From Alcaligenes endophyticus (GTDB lineage Bacteria > Pseudomonadota > Gammaproteobacteria > Burkholderiales > Burkholderiaceae_B), in assembly GCF_026344035.1 (NCBI RefSeq), contig NZ_JAPKND010000006.1:62001-126000 (forward strand): a stretch of DNA of 64,000 bases, read 5' to 3'. The notes under the pieces were generated by a model, which saw only the letters and a program-made list of their open reading frames with translations, made no database searches and was not told where the DNA came from. The translations under genes and the position numbers were made by a program. Below, one piece after another: positions 45,491-53,563 of the stretch. Position 1 is the stretch's first letter. Each line of letters starts with the position of its first letter.

Positions 45491-46150
45491 GTGTCTAGGA
45501 TAAATTTAAATGTGCCATTTGCACAAAAAGATCAGGCGAAAGAATTAGGAGCGCGCTGGGATTCTATTCAGAAAACCTGGTACCTTCCGCCGGAGACAGA
45601 TCCGACTCCGTTCGCACGCTGGTTACCAAAAAACTATACAGCCCCAACATCGACTTCCGACGCTGTTGAGTACCCCATCAGGGCATCACATTATTTCATT
45701 GCCAAATCACACACGACATGCTGGCGCTGTAAACAAATGACCGCTGTTTTTGCTTTTGCGCTTCCCCCGGGGCACGAAGTCTACGAATGGGAGGATGATC
45801 AAACAGGCTACTGGTATTCACCCGACGGGTTCTGCATTCTTTCCATGGTTAGCGACCTCGCGGCCCCTGCCAGCCATGCGATGCATCGGCTAACAAAAAA
45901 TTATCACATGGCCTACAGCAAAAAAGCCGACGCTCGGTACTTTATGAACCATTGTGAGCACTGCAACGCAACACAGGGCGATTTCTACATGCACCATGAA
46001 CCCGGCGGCGCCTTTTTTCCAACCAGCGAATGGGAAGCTCAATGCATCCACCTATACCCCGTCAATGCCCCCTTTATGGGCAACGGTGATACCGGATTAC
46101 ATTCGGAAGACTATTTCTATGATGCAATGCAAATCCAATCAGCTCTATAG
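45491..46150 (+). CDS. DUF5710-domain protein with two CxxC pairs
   Basis: About 219 residues. The N-terminal 45 residues (LNVPFAQKDQAKELGARWDSIQKTWYLPP) are a DUF5710 domain, usually found in plasmid and mobile-element proteins that handle DNA. The rest carries CWRC and CEHC, possibly one zinc site, within a Tyr/Trp-rich region of unknown function. The GTG at 45491 is favoured because AGGAG lies 7 bases before it; a TTG at 45470 would be the longer alternative. Confidence 0.72.
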   Translation: MSRINLNVPFAQKDQAKELGARWDSIQKTWYLPPETDPTPFARWLPKNYTAPTSTSDAVEYPIRASHYFIAKSHTTCWRCKQMTAVFAFALPPGHEVYEWEDDQTGYWYSPDGFCILSMVSDLAAPASHAMHRLTKNYHMAYSKKADARYFMNHCEHCNATQGDFYMHHEPGGAFFPTSEWEAQCIHLYPVNAPFMGNGDTGLHSEDYFYDAMQIQSAL

Positions 46151-46162
46151 AAAAATTAAAAA

Positions 46163-46522
46163 ATGAACTTGAAGGCTCCAGAGATGACTGTTGCAGAACT
46201 GAAAAATATAGACGTCCTAGAGGGCTACATCAAAGGGCTGGAAGACCACCGAACGGACCTTTATATCGGCAGAGATATCGAGAATACCCAAGTGCCGCAG
46301 TCAGACTTTGAGCGGGTCAATCAACTATTGACACCTGCTTACGCGGGTAGACTGAAAAACATAGAGCCCAAAAATTTGGTTCGGCTTGCTCATTGCTACA
46401 GATGGACAAGGGCCACCGAGTGGTGGCCCTTGTCGACTAACGAGAATGCGAAATATCGTTTTCAAGCAGCATCCGAACATAACGAGTATAAGGAATGCCT
46501 TTACTGGCTGCCTTCGCTTTAA
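46163..46522 (+). CDS. Hypothetical protein, 3' part antisense to brnA
   Basis: A 119-residue frame 12 bases after the preceding gene. The first 85 residues (MTVAELKNIDVLEGYIKGLEDH, DFERVNQLLTPAYAGRLKN) look like real protein. The last 40 cross the brnA hairpin and run antisense to brnA, so the natural end has probably been lost. No clear ribosome site. Family unknown. Confidence 0.4.
   Translation: MNLKAPEMTVAELKNIDVLEGYIKGLEDHRTDLYIGRDIENTQVPQSDFERVNQLLTPAYAGRLKNIEPKNLVRLAHCYRWTRATEWWPLSTNENAKYRFQAASEHNEYKECLYWLPSL
46408..46431 (-). terminator. Hairpin downstream of brnA
   Basis: AAGGGCCACC, a 4-base loop, GGTGGCCCTT: a perfect 10-pair stem 5 bases past the brnA stop. No T-run follows on the minus strand, so it may stabilise the mRNA or terminate only weakly. 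Confidence 0.55.
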
Positions 46523-46700
46523 CCGCAGATAACAGCGCGGATGGAATGCGCATGTTCAACGCAGCTTCCTTCTTAGCGAATTCAAACTTCATTGGCTTGA
46601 AGCCGGACAGATCGTATTTCGACAGATCAGCATCCGTCACAAATTTTTCGGCTTCTGCATCACTGCGTAACGGTGGCAGAGACTTAAGTTTTCTGTTCAT
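46437..46700 (-). CDS. brnA: BrnA-family antitoxin
   Basis: Antitoxin of a type II BrnTA pair, 87 residues. The BrnA core is LSKYDLSGFKPMKFEFAKKEAALNMRIPSALLSAVKAKAASKGIPYTRYVR, a ribbon-helix-helix DNA-binding region. The ATG at 46700 has AAGGAG upstream and overlaps the brnT end by 17 bases; the longer frame to 46763 is rejected. Its family role is to neutralise BrnT and repress the operon. Confidence 0.88.
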   Translation of the reverse strand: MNRKLKSLPPLRSDAEAEKFVTDADLSKYDLSGFKPMKFEFAKKEAALNMRIPSALLSAVKAKAASKGIPYTRYVRMLLENDISHSR

Positions 46701-46983
46701 AATGATCGATCTCCTTCTGGTGCATGAAACGTGCGCTGATGGGTCGCAATTTGGTTTGGCCATCTACCTTGCGAAACATAAACACCAAAAACACATACCG
46801 GCCAGCAACAGTTTTTCCAATAGCCCTCATGCGCGGCTCATCAGGAAACGGATCAGGCATAACAGCAGGGCCACCCAAGAAAACCTGCTCGATTTCCTCA
46901 CGAGTAACACCGTGCTTGCTGCACTTGGGCCAGTTGCCGTCATCCCAGTCAAGCCCATGTATTTCCACACGATTAATATACAT
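46684..46983 (-). CDS. brnT: BrnT-family ribonuclease toxin
   Basis: RelE-fold toxin of 99 residues, first gene of the brnTA operon. Family blocks are GLDWDDGNWPKCSKHGVTREEIEQVF, GRYVFLVFMFR and LRPISARFMHQKEI, containing the basic and acidic residues used for RNA cleavage. Length normal and no disruption, so the module appears intact. Confidence 0.9.
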   Translation of the reverse strand: MYINRVEIHGLDWDDGNWPKCSKHGVTREEIEQVFLGGPAVMPDPFPDEPRMRAIGKTVAGRYVFLVFMFRKVDGQTKLRPISARFMHQKEIDHYEQKT

Positions 46984-47046
46984 TAACGTCTACACAAATG
47001 CAAAACAAGACCCTGTGACAGCAGGGCCTTGGATCCCTAGTAACCT

Positions 47047-47307
47047 CTATAAGTGCAGCACTGGCTGCTGTGGAACGTATTGACGAATGCCATACCAATC
47101 AAGTGCCGTTTTGCCACCGACATGGAGCCCTTCAAAGCGGCGTTGTAATAACAATAAACTAGGATCAAGCGCCAAACTATCGTTGGGACGACAGTACACC
47201 CCTCGCGCTAGCCGCATGAGCAAACCTGCCCTGGCGTGGTGAACAGCAAAATCAGCTGAAATGCCTAATTCCGCCAGATCCTTGGAAGTCAGTGGCGTAC
47301 CTGGCAC
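47047..47307 (-). pseudogene. AbiEi-type antitoxin N-terminal fragment
   Basis: Reads PGTPLTSKDLAELGISADFAVHHARAGLLMRLARGVYCRP, then GLHVGGKTALDWYGIRQYV, the winged-helix start of an AbiEi antitoxin, and stops after PVLHL, where the family normally continues for another 100-200 residues. The frame is open some 20 residues before the GTG at 47307 and family-like there too, so the 5' end is uncertain or also cut. No AbiEii toxin follows. Confidence 0.65.
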
Positions 47308-47451
47308 TAGTCTGGTGTAAAGTGCAGCAAAACTACGATTAAAACAAAGTTACTAAAATTAATCGATGATGGTGGGCCTACAGAACTACTCGCTCTGCTT
47401 ACTATGAGGCCCTCGGCCCATGCTTTTTATCCATTTGGTTTAAAAAACCAA

Positions 47452-47776
47452 CTAACTAGCCGCTGCAACGGCTGGCTCAATAAATAAATCTGCGCTGATA
47501 TTAAAGCGCGCTACCAAGGCGGATATCTGGCGAGGATGAACTCGGCACAACATAGTGCTGAGCATCAAAATCGGCAATTAAAGTGCTAACCATCGCAAAC
47601 AAATCTGCCAACTCACCTGCGTCGCTAGCTAAACCACTCTCTATGAGAGCATCCGCTAGCGCTACCATACGCTCATAACCTTCCTCATCCTGAATAGGAG
47701 CGACCAAGCCTGTTACCCCTTGCAAAGCAGACCACTTAGCACGGATCTCATTGACATCTAGAGTCATCATTTCCAA
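47452..47776 (-). pseudogene. HigA-like antitoxin with internal deletion
   Basis: The 5' part (MTLDVNEIRAKWSALQGVTGL, LADLFAMVSTLIADFDAQHYVVP) is the N-terminal domain of a HigA-type (COG5499-like) antitoxin. After that the open frame gives nonsense and ends at 47501. In another frame, RQISALVARFNISADLF and IEPAVAAAS run to a stop at 47452, which is the normal C-terminus. The helix-turn-helix between them is gone. No toxin is adjacent. Confidence 0.6.
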
Positions 47777-48396
47777 TCTCCTTTGTCGTACTCAGTGTGA
47801 TTGATTAAATATTTTATAAAGGCTCAACACTACCAGGCAAGGTGAGGATGCTCAGATAATCCACCTACTAAAAACCCAGTGGACACTACCACACTAAATA
47901 GTTCTACAAGCAATAACCTTAATCTTATAGTTACGTTCGGCCATGTGTTCAGCCTGCCCTCTTCAGGGGCATCGGTCATCACTTAGGTCGATGCACAATG
48001 CGAGCAATCATTTTATTAGTTTTTACTCGCCCTAATTTTTTGCCAAACGAATCTACCTAAAGTCTCGGACAGCAATCACATCATGACAACTTGGGCACCC
48101 TTTCATTACAGAGGAAAGTAATACCGCCTTGAACACCTGCACCCGTTTGTCATGACGATCATCCAGCCAGCTAAAGAGGGCAAAGTAGAAATTTCGTACT
48201 GCGTGCATGTATCCTTTAGCTTGCATACCTTCACCAGAACACCAAACCCTCGCCGCCAAGAAGTGCTGAAGGACTTCTACCTTCTACCAATTAACATTGA
48301 TAATCAAGACCATAAACACCTACGCAGGCAAATTGCTCTACCCGCCCACAGCACCAAGACGTTAACCCGATGTAAAAGCGAGCCATAGTGTGGTGG
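47777..48396. other. Gene-poor stretch between HigA remnant and RES toxin
   Basis: About 620 bases with short frames only, none with a ribosome site or a recognisable motif. It may hold decayed genes. Confidence 0.35.
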
Positions 48397-48885
48397 TTAG
48401 GTTTTTATTCTGTGATCGTAAAGCCAACGACGTATTTTTTTCGCGCTAATCTGTCGTGAATCTGGATGCTCGGGGTTCAGCAGTACGCAATATTCTTCTG
48501 GTATGACAATAGATGGCACTAGCGCGATGGCGCTTTGTTGCTGGGCTAACCAGTTATCGCCCCAATCAAGCGAGACTTTGCCTGGGGGCAACGCATCCCA
48601 CCCAATTAGGCTATCGTGCTGCAAGACGGTGGCAGCTTGCCACAGGCTTTCTGGTAGGGTGATTTCCACCAAATAGCTATTTAAAGGCAAGGAGCCGCTT
48701 TGTAGATGAACGACGGTTTCTAAGCAAGCTAAAGCGCGACTGCTGGCCGCATACACCATAGGATGGCCTTTGCGGTTCCAACGGCCACCACTGATTCTGG
48801 CCCCTTCGCCTTGCATATCGTGGGCTTCATAGGTGGGCGTATCCACCCCGATGCGCCATATTTGTAAGCTTGCTTTCTCGCTCAT
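48397..48885 (-). CDS. RES-domain NAD-degrading toxin
   Basis: Toxin of a type II RES/Xre module, 162 residues. RES enzymes resemble ADP-ribosyltransferases and deplete NAD+. The diagnostic residues are in QGEGARISGGRWNRKGHPMVYAASS (Arg), ACLETVVHLQS (Glu) and the closing LLNPEHPDSRQI (Ser). It overlaps the upstream antitoxin gene by 4 bases, the standard order with antitoxin first. Confidence 0.93.
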   Translation of the reverse strand: MSEKASLQIWRIGVDTPTYEAHDMQGEGARISGGRWNRKGHPMVYAASSRALACLETVVHLQSGSLPLNSYLVEITLPESLWQAATVLQHDSLIGWDALPPGKVSLDWGDNWLAQQQSAIALVPSIVIPEEYCVLLNPEHPDSRQISAKKIRRWLYDHRIKT

Positions 48886-49460
48886 GCATAGGCGCCTGAC
48901 TGCATACGCGCCAGGGTATCGGAAATCAGCATAAAGCCTTCCGCCGTATCCATGTACTGGCCTGGCGGCACACCTCCAAGGGCTGGGTTAGGCTCGGCCA
49001 ACCATTGTGCTAACCACAAGGCCGCGTCAAAATTAGTACTGTCACCGGATTCGTCTACCATGCGTTGCACCTGACGAATCAGCCGAGTCATGGCCAAGGC
49101 TTGCTCACCCTCAGGGCGGCTTAAGGGTTGTACATCGCGAATGCGTCGCTTGATAGTCGCTTCAGGCAGCCCCATCCAATCTAACAATTGAATCCGCGGC
49201 ACATGCATAGCCGTACCAAGATCATCGATAAGCTCGGCAGGCACCCCTTCACGCACTAAACGAATGCGATCTTGTACATCCATGTCGGCGTATCTGGTCA
49301 ACAGACTGGGGGCATTTTCAGCTAGCCCGGTTGTTTTACTTGCGTGACGCAATACATAAGCCTGCCTGCCCGGCAACTTTTTTGTTGCTGGTGTAGCGCT
49401 AGCCGCCACCGCAGACCTACGCGTTCTGCGCACAACGGGCGTTTCTTTGTTCGGATTCAT
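48882..49460 (-). CDS. Xre/ParS/MbcA-type antitoxin with DUF2384 domain
   Basis: Antitoxin of the RES module, about 192 residues. An N-terminal DNA-binding region (DVQDRIRLVREGVPAELIDDLGTAM, IQLLDWMGLPEATIKRR) precedes the DUF2384 part (ALAMTRLIRQVQRMVDESGD, ALWLAQWLAEPNPALGGVPPGQYM). The start at 49460 is preferred over 49481 because GAGG lies just upstream. A palindrome ahead of the gene is the likely autoregulatory operator. Confidence 0.92.
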   Translation of the reverse strand: MNPNKETPVVRRTRRSAVAASATPATKKLPGRQAYVLRHASKTTGLAENAPSLLTRYADMDVQDRIRLVREGVPAELIDDLGTAMHVPRIQLLDWMGLPEATIKRRIRDVQPLSRPEGEQALAMTRLIRQVQRMVDESGDSTNFDAALWLAQWLAEPNPALGGVPPGQYMDTAEGFMLISDTLARMQSGAYA

Positions 49461-49474
49461 AGCCACCTCACTTC

Positions 49475-49488
49475 GGCTCATATGAGCC
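49475..49488 (-). promoter_or_regulatory. Palindromic operator of the RES/Xre module
   Basis: GGCTCATATGAGCC, a perfect 14-base palindrome 15 bases before the antitoxin start, with AT-rich TATATTAA just upstream on the minus strand as a possible -10 region. Xre antitoxins of this class repress their own promoter. Confidence 0.6.
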
Positions 49489-49532
49489 TTTAATATAGCT
49501 CAAACAAACCAACTCATGCAAGCCCTACCAGG

Positions 49533-49844
49533 CTACCGGTGTGCTAATTGTCTAACCAAACGTACATTTTCTGCTTCATGTTCATAGGCGCGATGACGTA
49601 CATCCCACAGCTCTACCGCATGTTGAATATCTAGCCAGAAATCCGGCGTATTACCCAAAGCAGCTGCCAATTTAATGGCCATCGGAGCAGTCAGCACGCC
49701 TTTATCGTTCACAATACGACTTAAGGTGTTTCTATGTACCCCCATGGCCTCCGCAAGCTCTTTGATATCAATATTTAAGGGCTGCAAAAACTCCAGTGTC
49801 AGCATTTCACCAACGGTGACGGGCCTACGTTTCGTCGCTCTCAT
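49533..49844 (-). CDS. higA: HigA-family antitoxin
   Basis: Antitoxin of 103 residues, VapI/HigA type. The helix-turn-helix is TVGEMLTLEFLQPLNIDIKELAEAMGVHRNTLSRIVNDKG, followed by TAPMAIKLAAALGNTPDFWLDIQHAVELW. It lies 12 bases after higB; antitoxin second is the normal HigBA order. It appears complete. Confidence 0.92.
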   Translation of the reverse strand: MRATKRRPVTVGEMLTLEFLQPLNIDIKELAEAMGVHRNTLSRIVNDKGVLTAPMAIKLAAALGNTPDFWLDIQHAVELWDVRHRAYEHEAENVRLVRQLAHR

Positions 49845-49856
49845 TACACTACTCCG

Positions 49857-50150
49857 CTATAACTCGTAGACATGCGGGTCCAAATAGGCGTTTTTTGCTA
49901 GACCGTTTTCCCATATAAAAATCAAACGATACTGTCGGTTCACACGAATAGAACACGGTCCTATCAATTTTCCTTGTAAATGCTCAAAACGATTATCTGG
50001 CGGCGCCCGAAGATCAGACTCTTTGTAGGCGGCATCTAAAATTTGCAATTTTCTAAAAAGCGCATTTTCAATTGTTTGCGGGATTTTTCTTGAACTAAGA
50101 CCTTTCTCATAAAAAGCAGCCAGCCAAGTATCACGAAACTCAATCGCCAT
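49857..50150 (-). CDS. higB: HigB-family ribosome-dependent mRNase toxin
   Basis: RelE-superfamily toxin of 97 residues with the HigB blocks KIPQTIENALFRKLQILDAA, LRAPPDNRFEHLQGK, and the closing SIRVNRQYRLIFIWENG with YLDPHVYE. Complete, and followed by its antitoxin. A good promoter sits just upstream. Confidence 0.93.
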   Translation of the reverse strand: MAIEFRDTWLAAFYEKGLSSRKIPQTIENALFRKLQILDAAYKESDLRAPPDNRFEHLQGKLIGPCSIRVNRQYRLIFIWENGLAKNAYLDPHVYEL

Positions 50151-50168
50151 AAAAACTCTTTACAAAAC

Positions 50169-50197
50169 ATTCTATGCATAATGACGTTGTGCGTCAA
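50169..50197 (-). promoter_or_regulatory. higBA promoter and operator
   Basis: On the minus strand TTGACG (50197-50192) and TAGAAT (50174-50169) are separated by exactly 17 bases, a strong sigma-70 promoter 18 bases before the higB start. TGACG-TTGTG-CGTCA at 50182-50196 is an inverted repeat over the -35 box and is a likely HigA operator. Confidence 0.7.
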
Positions 50198-50479
50198 CGG
50201 TTAGCACAGGTAATAAGAAAGATGCCGCAAGGGATTTAATCCATCTTCGCCATAAGAGCTTTATTTAAACTTAATTCACTTAAGCAAACTACGACACAAA
50301 CCGGATTTATCCTACCGAAAAGTACGTAGTCATCATCCTCTTCAAGCGCCCCACTCTCACCGACAAAACACACCACTCATGTTGCAACTGGATACCTAAA
50401 AGCGGTGCTTGCTTATCCAAGTTGTCATGTTCAGTGGGTACGCTTTGCTTATTATTAACTCATTAGATCAACCTACTGT
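50198..50479. other. Intergenic region between higB and the T6SS effector gene
   Basis: About 280 bases, AT-rich, holding the divergent upstream regions. I see no RNA gene or clear repeat. Confidence 0.4.
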
Positions 50480-50944
50480 ATGAGCAGCCAGCGCCCTTCT
50501 TTTACACATGCTTGGACTTCTTTTTCGCAAGTCCACGGATCCGTAGAAAATGTCGGCTCCGTAATAGGTGGCAAGGTTAAAACTAATATTGATGCTGGTA
50601 TTTTTACCAATGCCTGCGCCATCAGAATGAGCTATGTATTTAACCAAACCGGTTTTTCCATTCCTTCCAACGCTGGTGCAGTTTCGTCCGGCGCCAAAGG
50701 AGAAAAATATTTATTTCGTGTTAGCGATTTAAGTAATCACATTGAGACCCGCTTTGGTAAGCCCGATTACGTACAGAACAATCCAAATTTACAGCAGTTT
50801 TTGGGCAAAAAAGGCATACTGCTCTTCGAGGTCTCTGGCTGGAATGATGCCACCGGACACGTCACGCTGTGGAACGGATCCACATGCTCGGATACTTGTT
50901 ATTTTGCGCGTGCTACGCGCGCTAAACTGTGGGTTCTACCATGA
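50480..50944 (+). CDS. Type VI secretion amidase effector Tae4
   Basis: Peptidoglycan gamma-D-glutamyl-DAP endopeptidase of the Tae4 family, 154 residues, normally injected into the periplasm of rival cells. NlpC/P60-like catalytic residues are Cys46 in FTNACAIRMSY and His127 in TGHVTLWNG; Cys136 and Cys140 could form a disulphide. Blocks RPSFTHAW, GAKGEKYLFRVSDLSNHIETRFGKPD are typical. No T6SS structural gene, VgrG or Hcp is in the window. The stop overlaps the immunity gene start (ATGA). Confidence 0.93.
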   Translation: MSSQRPSFTHAWTSFSQVHGSVENVGSVIGGKVKTNIDAGIFTNACAIRMSYVFNQTGFSIPSNAGAVSSGAKGEKYLFRVSDLSNHIETRFGKPDYVQNNPNLQQFLGKKGILLFEVSGWNDATGHVTLWNGSTCSDTCYFARATRAKLWVLP

Positions 50945-51306
50945 TTATGCATAAAATCTGTTTACTACTTCTGGTCGCCCTTGGTGTGAATGCTCACGCC
51001 AAGCCCCTAGACAAGGATCAAAATCAACAACAACTGAACAAATTTGCGATTAGCCAATGTCTGATGCAGTCTTTCCCTAACAGCGAACTGGCCGCCGATG
51101 CAGGGCGAGCTTCGGGCGCCTATGTGGAGTTCAGCGAAGGCGAAATCGAGGTTTATGAAAAAATTGCTGCCGCCGTGGCCGAACAACTGCAACACCCTTA
51201 TCAGTCCAAAAGCGGGGGCTCATTACACGTGATGCAATGCCTAGAGATGCCCGAGCAAGCAGAGCTGCAATCTATCATTGGCACGGTTGATCCTACACGC
51301 CCGTAA
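50941..51306 (+). CDS. Tae4 immunity protein Tai4
   Basis: Periplasmic immunity protein of 121 residues that protects against the preceding amidase. A signal peptide (KICLLLLVALGVNAHA) is followed by the Tai4-like helical domain (QLNKFAISQCLMQSFPNSELAADAGRASGAYVE) and two more cysteines toward the end. The ATG at 50941 overlaps the effector stop; a second ATG two codons in is possible. Confidence 0.9.
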   Translation: MIMHKICLLLLVALGVNAHAKPLDKDQNQQQLNKFAISQCLMQSFPNSELAADAGRASGAYVEFSEGEIEVYEKIAAAVAEQLQHPYQSKSGGSLHVMQCLEMPEQAELQSIIGTVDPTRP

Positions 51307-51516
51307 GCAGGGTTTTCAATAGGCGAAAAATACTATTGCTGATAATGGCGCTAGGGCTGTGGGTAAACAATTCCCAACTCCAAATCGGCGAAGCAAGAAA
51401 AAACGAAAAACTTTATTTCTTTTTTCTCTATTCTTTACTTTTTTGTTTGCCTACCATAAGCTCATCTAAGTGGTCCTACACACACTCTTAAACATGGCTT
51501 CAACTGGGAGAGGGAA

Positions 51517-51858
51517 ATGGGCGATAAGGGTTACCTTAATTTATGTTTACCATGCCAAAAACTGCCGTTAGCTGTATCAGATAAGCAAAAACATGCTTAT
51601 ATGAATGTCGTGGCTGAGCACATCAACAAGTCAGGCCTCACATTCGTACACTTATACCGATGCTATCACTGCACGGCTCTGTGGTCTTTTGAACAAGATC
51701 ATGAAGGATCACGCCTAGGATTCCAGCTTTGGCCTGGCGATATAGAAAGCTTTCAACACGAGCACAGCGTCGTCCTCGCCCCGGCCTCCGAAAGCCCTTG
51801 GTCTTTCCGTCTTTCCCACCATAGCCTGTCATTACCGCCGGGCAGCTCCTGGCAATAA
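51517..51858 (+). CDS. Hypothetical protein with CxxC pairs
   Basis: Unknown protein of 113 residues with a clear ribosome site (GAGAGGG). Two CxxC pairs, CLPC and CYHC, at residues 10-13 and 49-52, suggest a zinc ribbon-like fold. The C-terminal half (LGFQLWPGDIESFQHEH) has no known motif. A strong terminator follows 21 bases after the stop. It could belong with the effector/immunity genes or be independent. Confidence 0.55.
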   Translation: MGDKGYLNLCLPCQKLPLAVSDKQKHAYMNVVAEHINKSGLTFVHLYRCYHCTALWSFEQDHEGSRLGFQLWPGDIESFQHEHSVVLAPASESPWSFRLSHHSLSLPPGSSWQ

Positions 51859-51878
51859 GCCTTAGTCTAGGCAATAAA

Positions 51879-51915
51879 AAAACCGAACGTCGCTCGTTAA
51901 GCGAGGTTCGGTTTT
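51879..51915. terminator. Bidirectional rho-independent terminator
   Basis: AAAACCGAAC, then GTCGCT, a 5-base loop, AGCGAG and GTTCGGTTTT. The stem has 15 pairs with one mismatch and A/T runs on both sides, so it can serve the gene at 51517 and the opposing small gene at 51967. Confidence 0.9.
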
Positions 51916-51966
51916 ATCAGATAAAACGTAAGCGGCCTGCCAAAAAATGGTCAGCCTACGGACGCT

Positions 51967-52110
51967 TTATCCTTGTGCAGTCAATTCTGAATCCTGCTGC
52001 TCAAAGGACTTCTCGTCCTCGACATCATCCTTGCGCTGTTCTGGTGCTACCCAATTTAATGGTTGAACTTCCACAAGGGGCTTGCGACGAACCGGCTTCT
52101 TTGTAGACAC
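51967..52110 (-). CDS. Small basic/acidic protein of unknown function
   Basis: A 47-residue frame starting with GTG, with CAGGAG 9 bases upstream, and followed by the terminator at 51879. The N-terminus is basic (STKKPVRRKPLVEV) and the C-terminus acidic (KDDVEDEKSFEQQDSE). No family recognised. The good ribosome site and terminator make it likely to be real. Confidence 0.5.
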   Translation of the reverse strand: MSTKKPVRRKPLVEVQPLNWVAPEQRKDDVEDEKSFEQQDSELTAQG

Positions 52111-52401
52111 TAAGCAAAACTCCTGTATACATCGGCAAGACGGAGCACACCCACTGGCTCCGAACAATATCCATCATAACACAAACAAGTAAAAACCTCA
52201 AATAAACAAGAAGTTAGCCGCGTTTTAGAAGAAGATAACAGAAATAAAAGAAAATTAAATACTCTGCGCATGACTGCACTGGTGGGGATACTCTCCCCTT
52301 GAACAAGGACAAGTTCACCCTAGCAAGGCTACACTATGACAATACTCTGATTACGCTACGGGACCACTGTTCAGGGCGCACTCCTTGAACCCAGACTTTT
52401 T

Positions 52402-53193
52402 ATGACCACCTTAAAACTCACCACCTGGAACGTCAATTCGCTTAATGTACGCTTGCCTCAAGTGATACAGTGGCTACAAGCCAACCCTGTAGATGTGCTT
52501 TGTCTACAAGAACTTAAAATTCCTGACGAACGCTTCCCTATCGAAGCCTTACAAGAAATCGGTTACCAAGCGGTATGGGCGGGTCAAAAGACCTATAACG
52601 GGGTTGCCTTAATTTCACGTACTCAAGGGTATGACGTACAACGAAACATTCCCGACTTTGACGACCACCAGCAACGTATTATTGCGGCGACCTACGACAC
52701 TAGCGCCGGCCCTGTACGGGTAATAAGTGCCTACTGCCCTAACGGTCAAGATTTAGAAAGCGATAAATACACGTACAAACTGGCTTGGTTTGAAGCGCTA
52801 TATCAGTGGCTAAGTACGGAAATACAAAAGTATCCCCATCTAGCGATACTTGGGGACTATAATATCGCCCCTACGGATGCTGACGTGCATGATCCCGCTA
52901 AATGGCAAAACGTGGTCTTAGTTTCTGAGCCCGAGCGTGCGGCGCTGAATAAATTACTCAGCCTAGGACTTCATGATGCCTATCGCCTGTTTGAGCAAAA
53001 CGGCAGCCCATTTACGTGGTGGGACTACCGCCGATTTGCCTTTAGACGGGATGCAGGTTTGCGGATTGATCACGCATTACTTTCTGATAGCCTGAAAGAG
53101 TTCTGCGTCGCATGTGAGATTGATCGCGAGCCGCGCACTTGGGAGCAGCCTTCGGACCACACCCCTGTTACGGCAGTACTGCAATTACCTTGA
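52402..53193 (+). CDS. xthA: Exodeoxyribonuclease III
   Basis: AP endonuclease and 3'-5' exonuclease of base excision repair, 263 residues. EEP-fold motifs are all present: TTWNVNSLNVRL, VLCLQELKIPD (catalytic Glu), YNGVALISR, LGDYNIAPTDADVHDP (Asp and Asn), WWDYRRFAF and RIDHALLSD, ending PSDHTPVTA (catalytic Asp-His). The length is normal. It starts a run of plus-strand core genes through spoT. Confidence 0.96.
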   Translation: MTTLKLTTWNVNSLNVRLPQVIQWLQANPVDVLCLQELKIPDERFPIEALQEIGYQAVWAGQKTYNGVALISRTQGYDVQRNIPDFDDHQQRIIAATYDTSAGPVRVISAYCPNGQDLESDKYTYKLAWFEALYQWLSTEIQKYPHLAILGDYNIAPTDADVHDPAKWQNVVLVSEPERAALNKLLSLGLHDAYRLFEQNGSPFTWWDYRRFAFRRDAGLRIDHALLSDSLKEFCVACEIDREPRTWEQPSDHTPVTAVLQLP

Positions 53194-53209
53194 ACAAAGA
53201 AGCCCTACT

Positions 53210-53539
53210 ATGCAAGTACAAAGTGAAGTTTTGCGCACCATACCCGCCGGTTCAGTACTGCAAATTAGCCTAGACGAACATACTGTTTGGGCTTATGTCG
53301 TACTGAGCGAACCTGATCTTGAGCGGGTTGCTGAATTCGTGCCACAAGAGCAGTTTGAAGCCGGAGGCGATATTCATGTAATGGCTATCACCCAAGCTGC
53401 AGACGCTCCTGAGCTTGTGCAAGAGGTACTGTTCAATATGAACCCCGGCGATACCGTCGTGTTTCTGTGCAACGATTTACGTAGCCGCCAAGCCGTGCTG
53501 GATGAGTTCGGCCAAAACACTGACCTTTTTAACGATTAA
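53210..53539 (+). CDS. Hypothetical protein between xthA and gmk
   Basis: About 109 residues from ATG 53210; the longer frame from 53114 lies inside xthA and is rejected. The product is acidic and soluble (ISLDEHTVWAYVVLSEPDLERVAEFVPQEQF, NMNPGDTVVFLCNDLRSRQAVLDEFG). It is placed 16 bases after xthA and 24 before gmk, so it is probably co-transcribed. No family recognised. Confidence 0.65.
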   Translation: MQVQSEVLRTIPAGSVLQISLDEHTVWAYVVLSEPDLERVAEFVPQEQFEAGGDIHVMAITQAADAPELVQEVLFNMNPGDTVVFLCNDLRSRQAVLDEFGQNTDLFND

Positions 53540-53563
53540 TTTTTTCCTTTCTTCACCGCGCTT

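Noticed and set aside
48053-48388. Two opposing short frames of 68 and 78 codons
   Set aside because: No ribosome site, no motif, and they shadow each other; the region may be decayed DNA.
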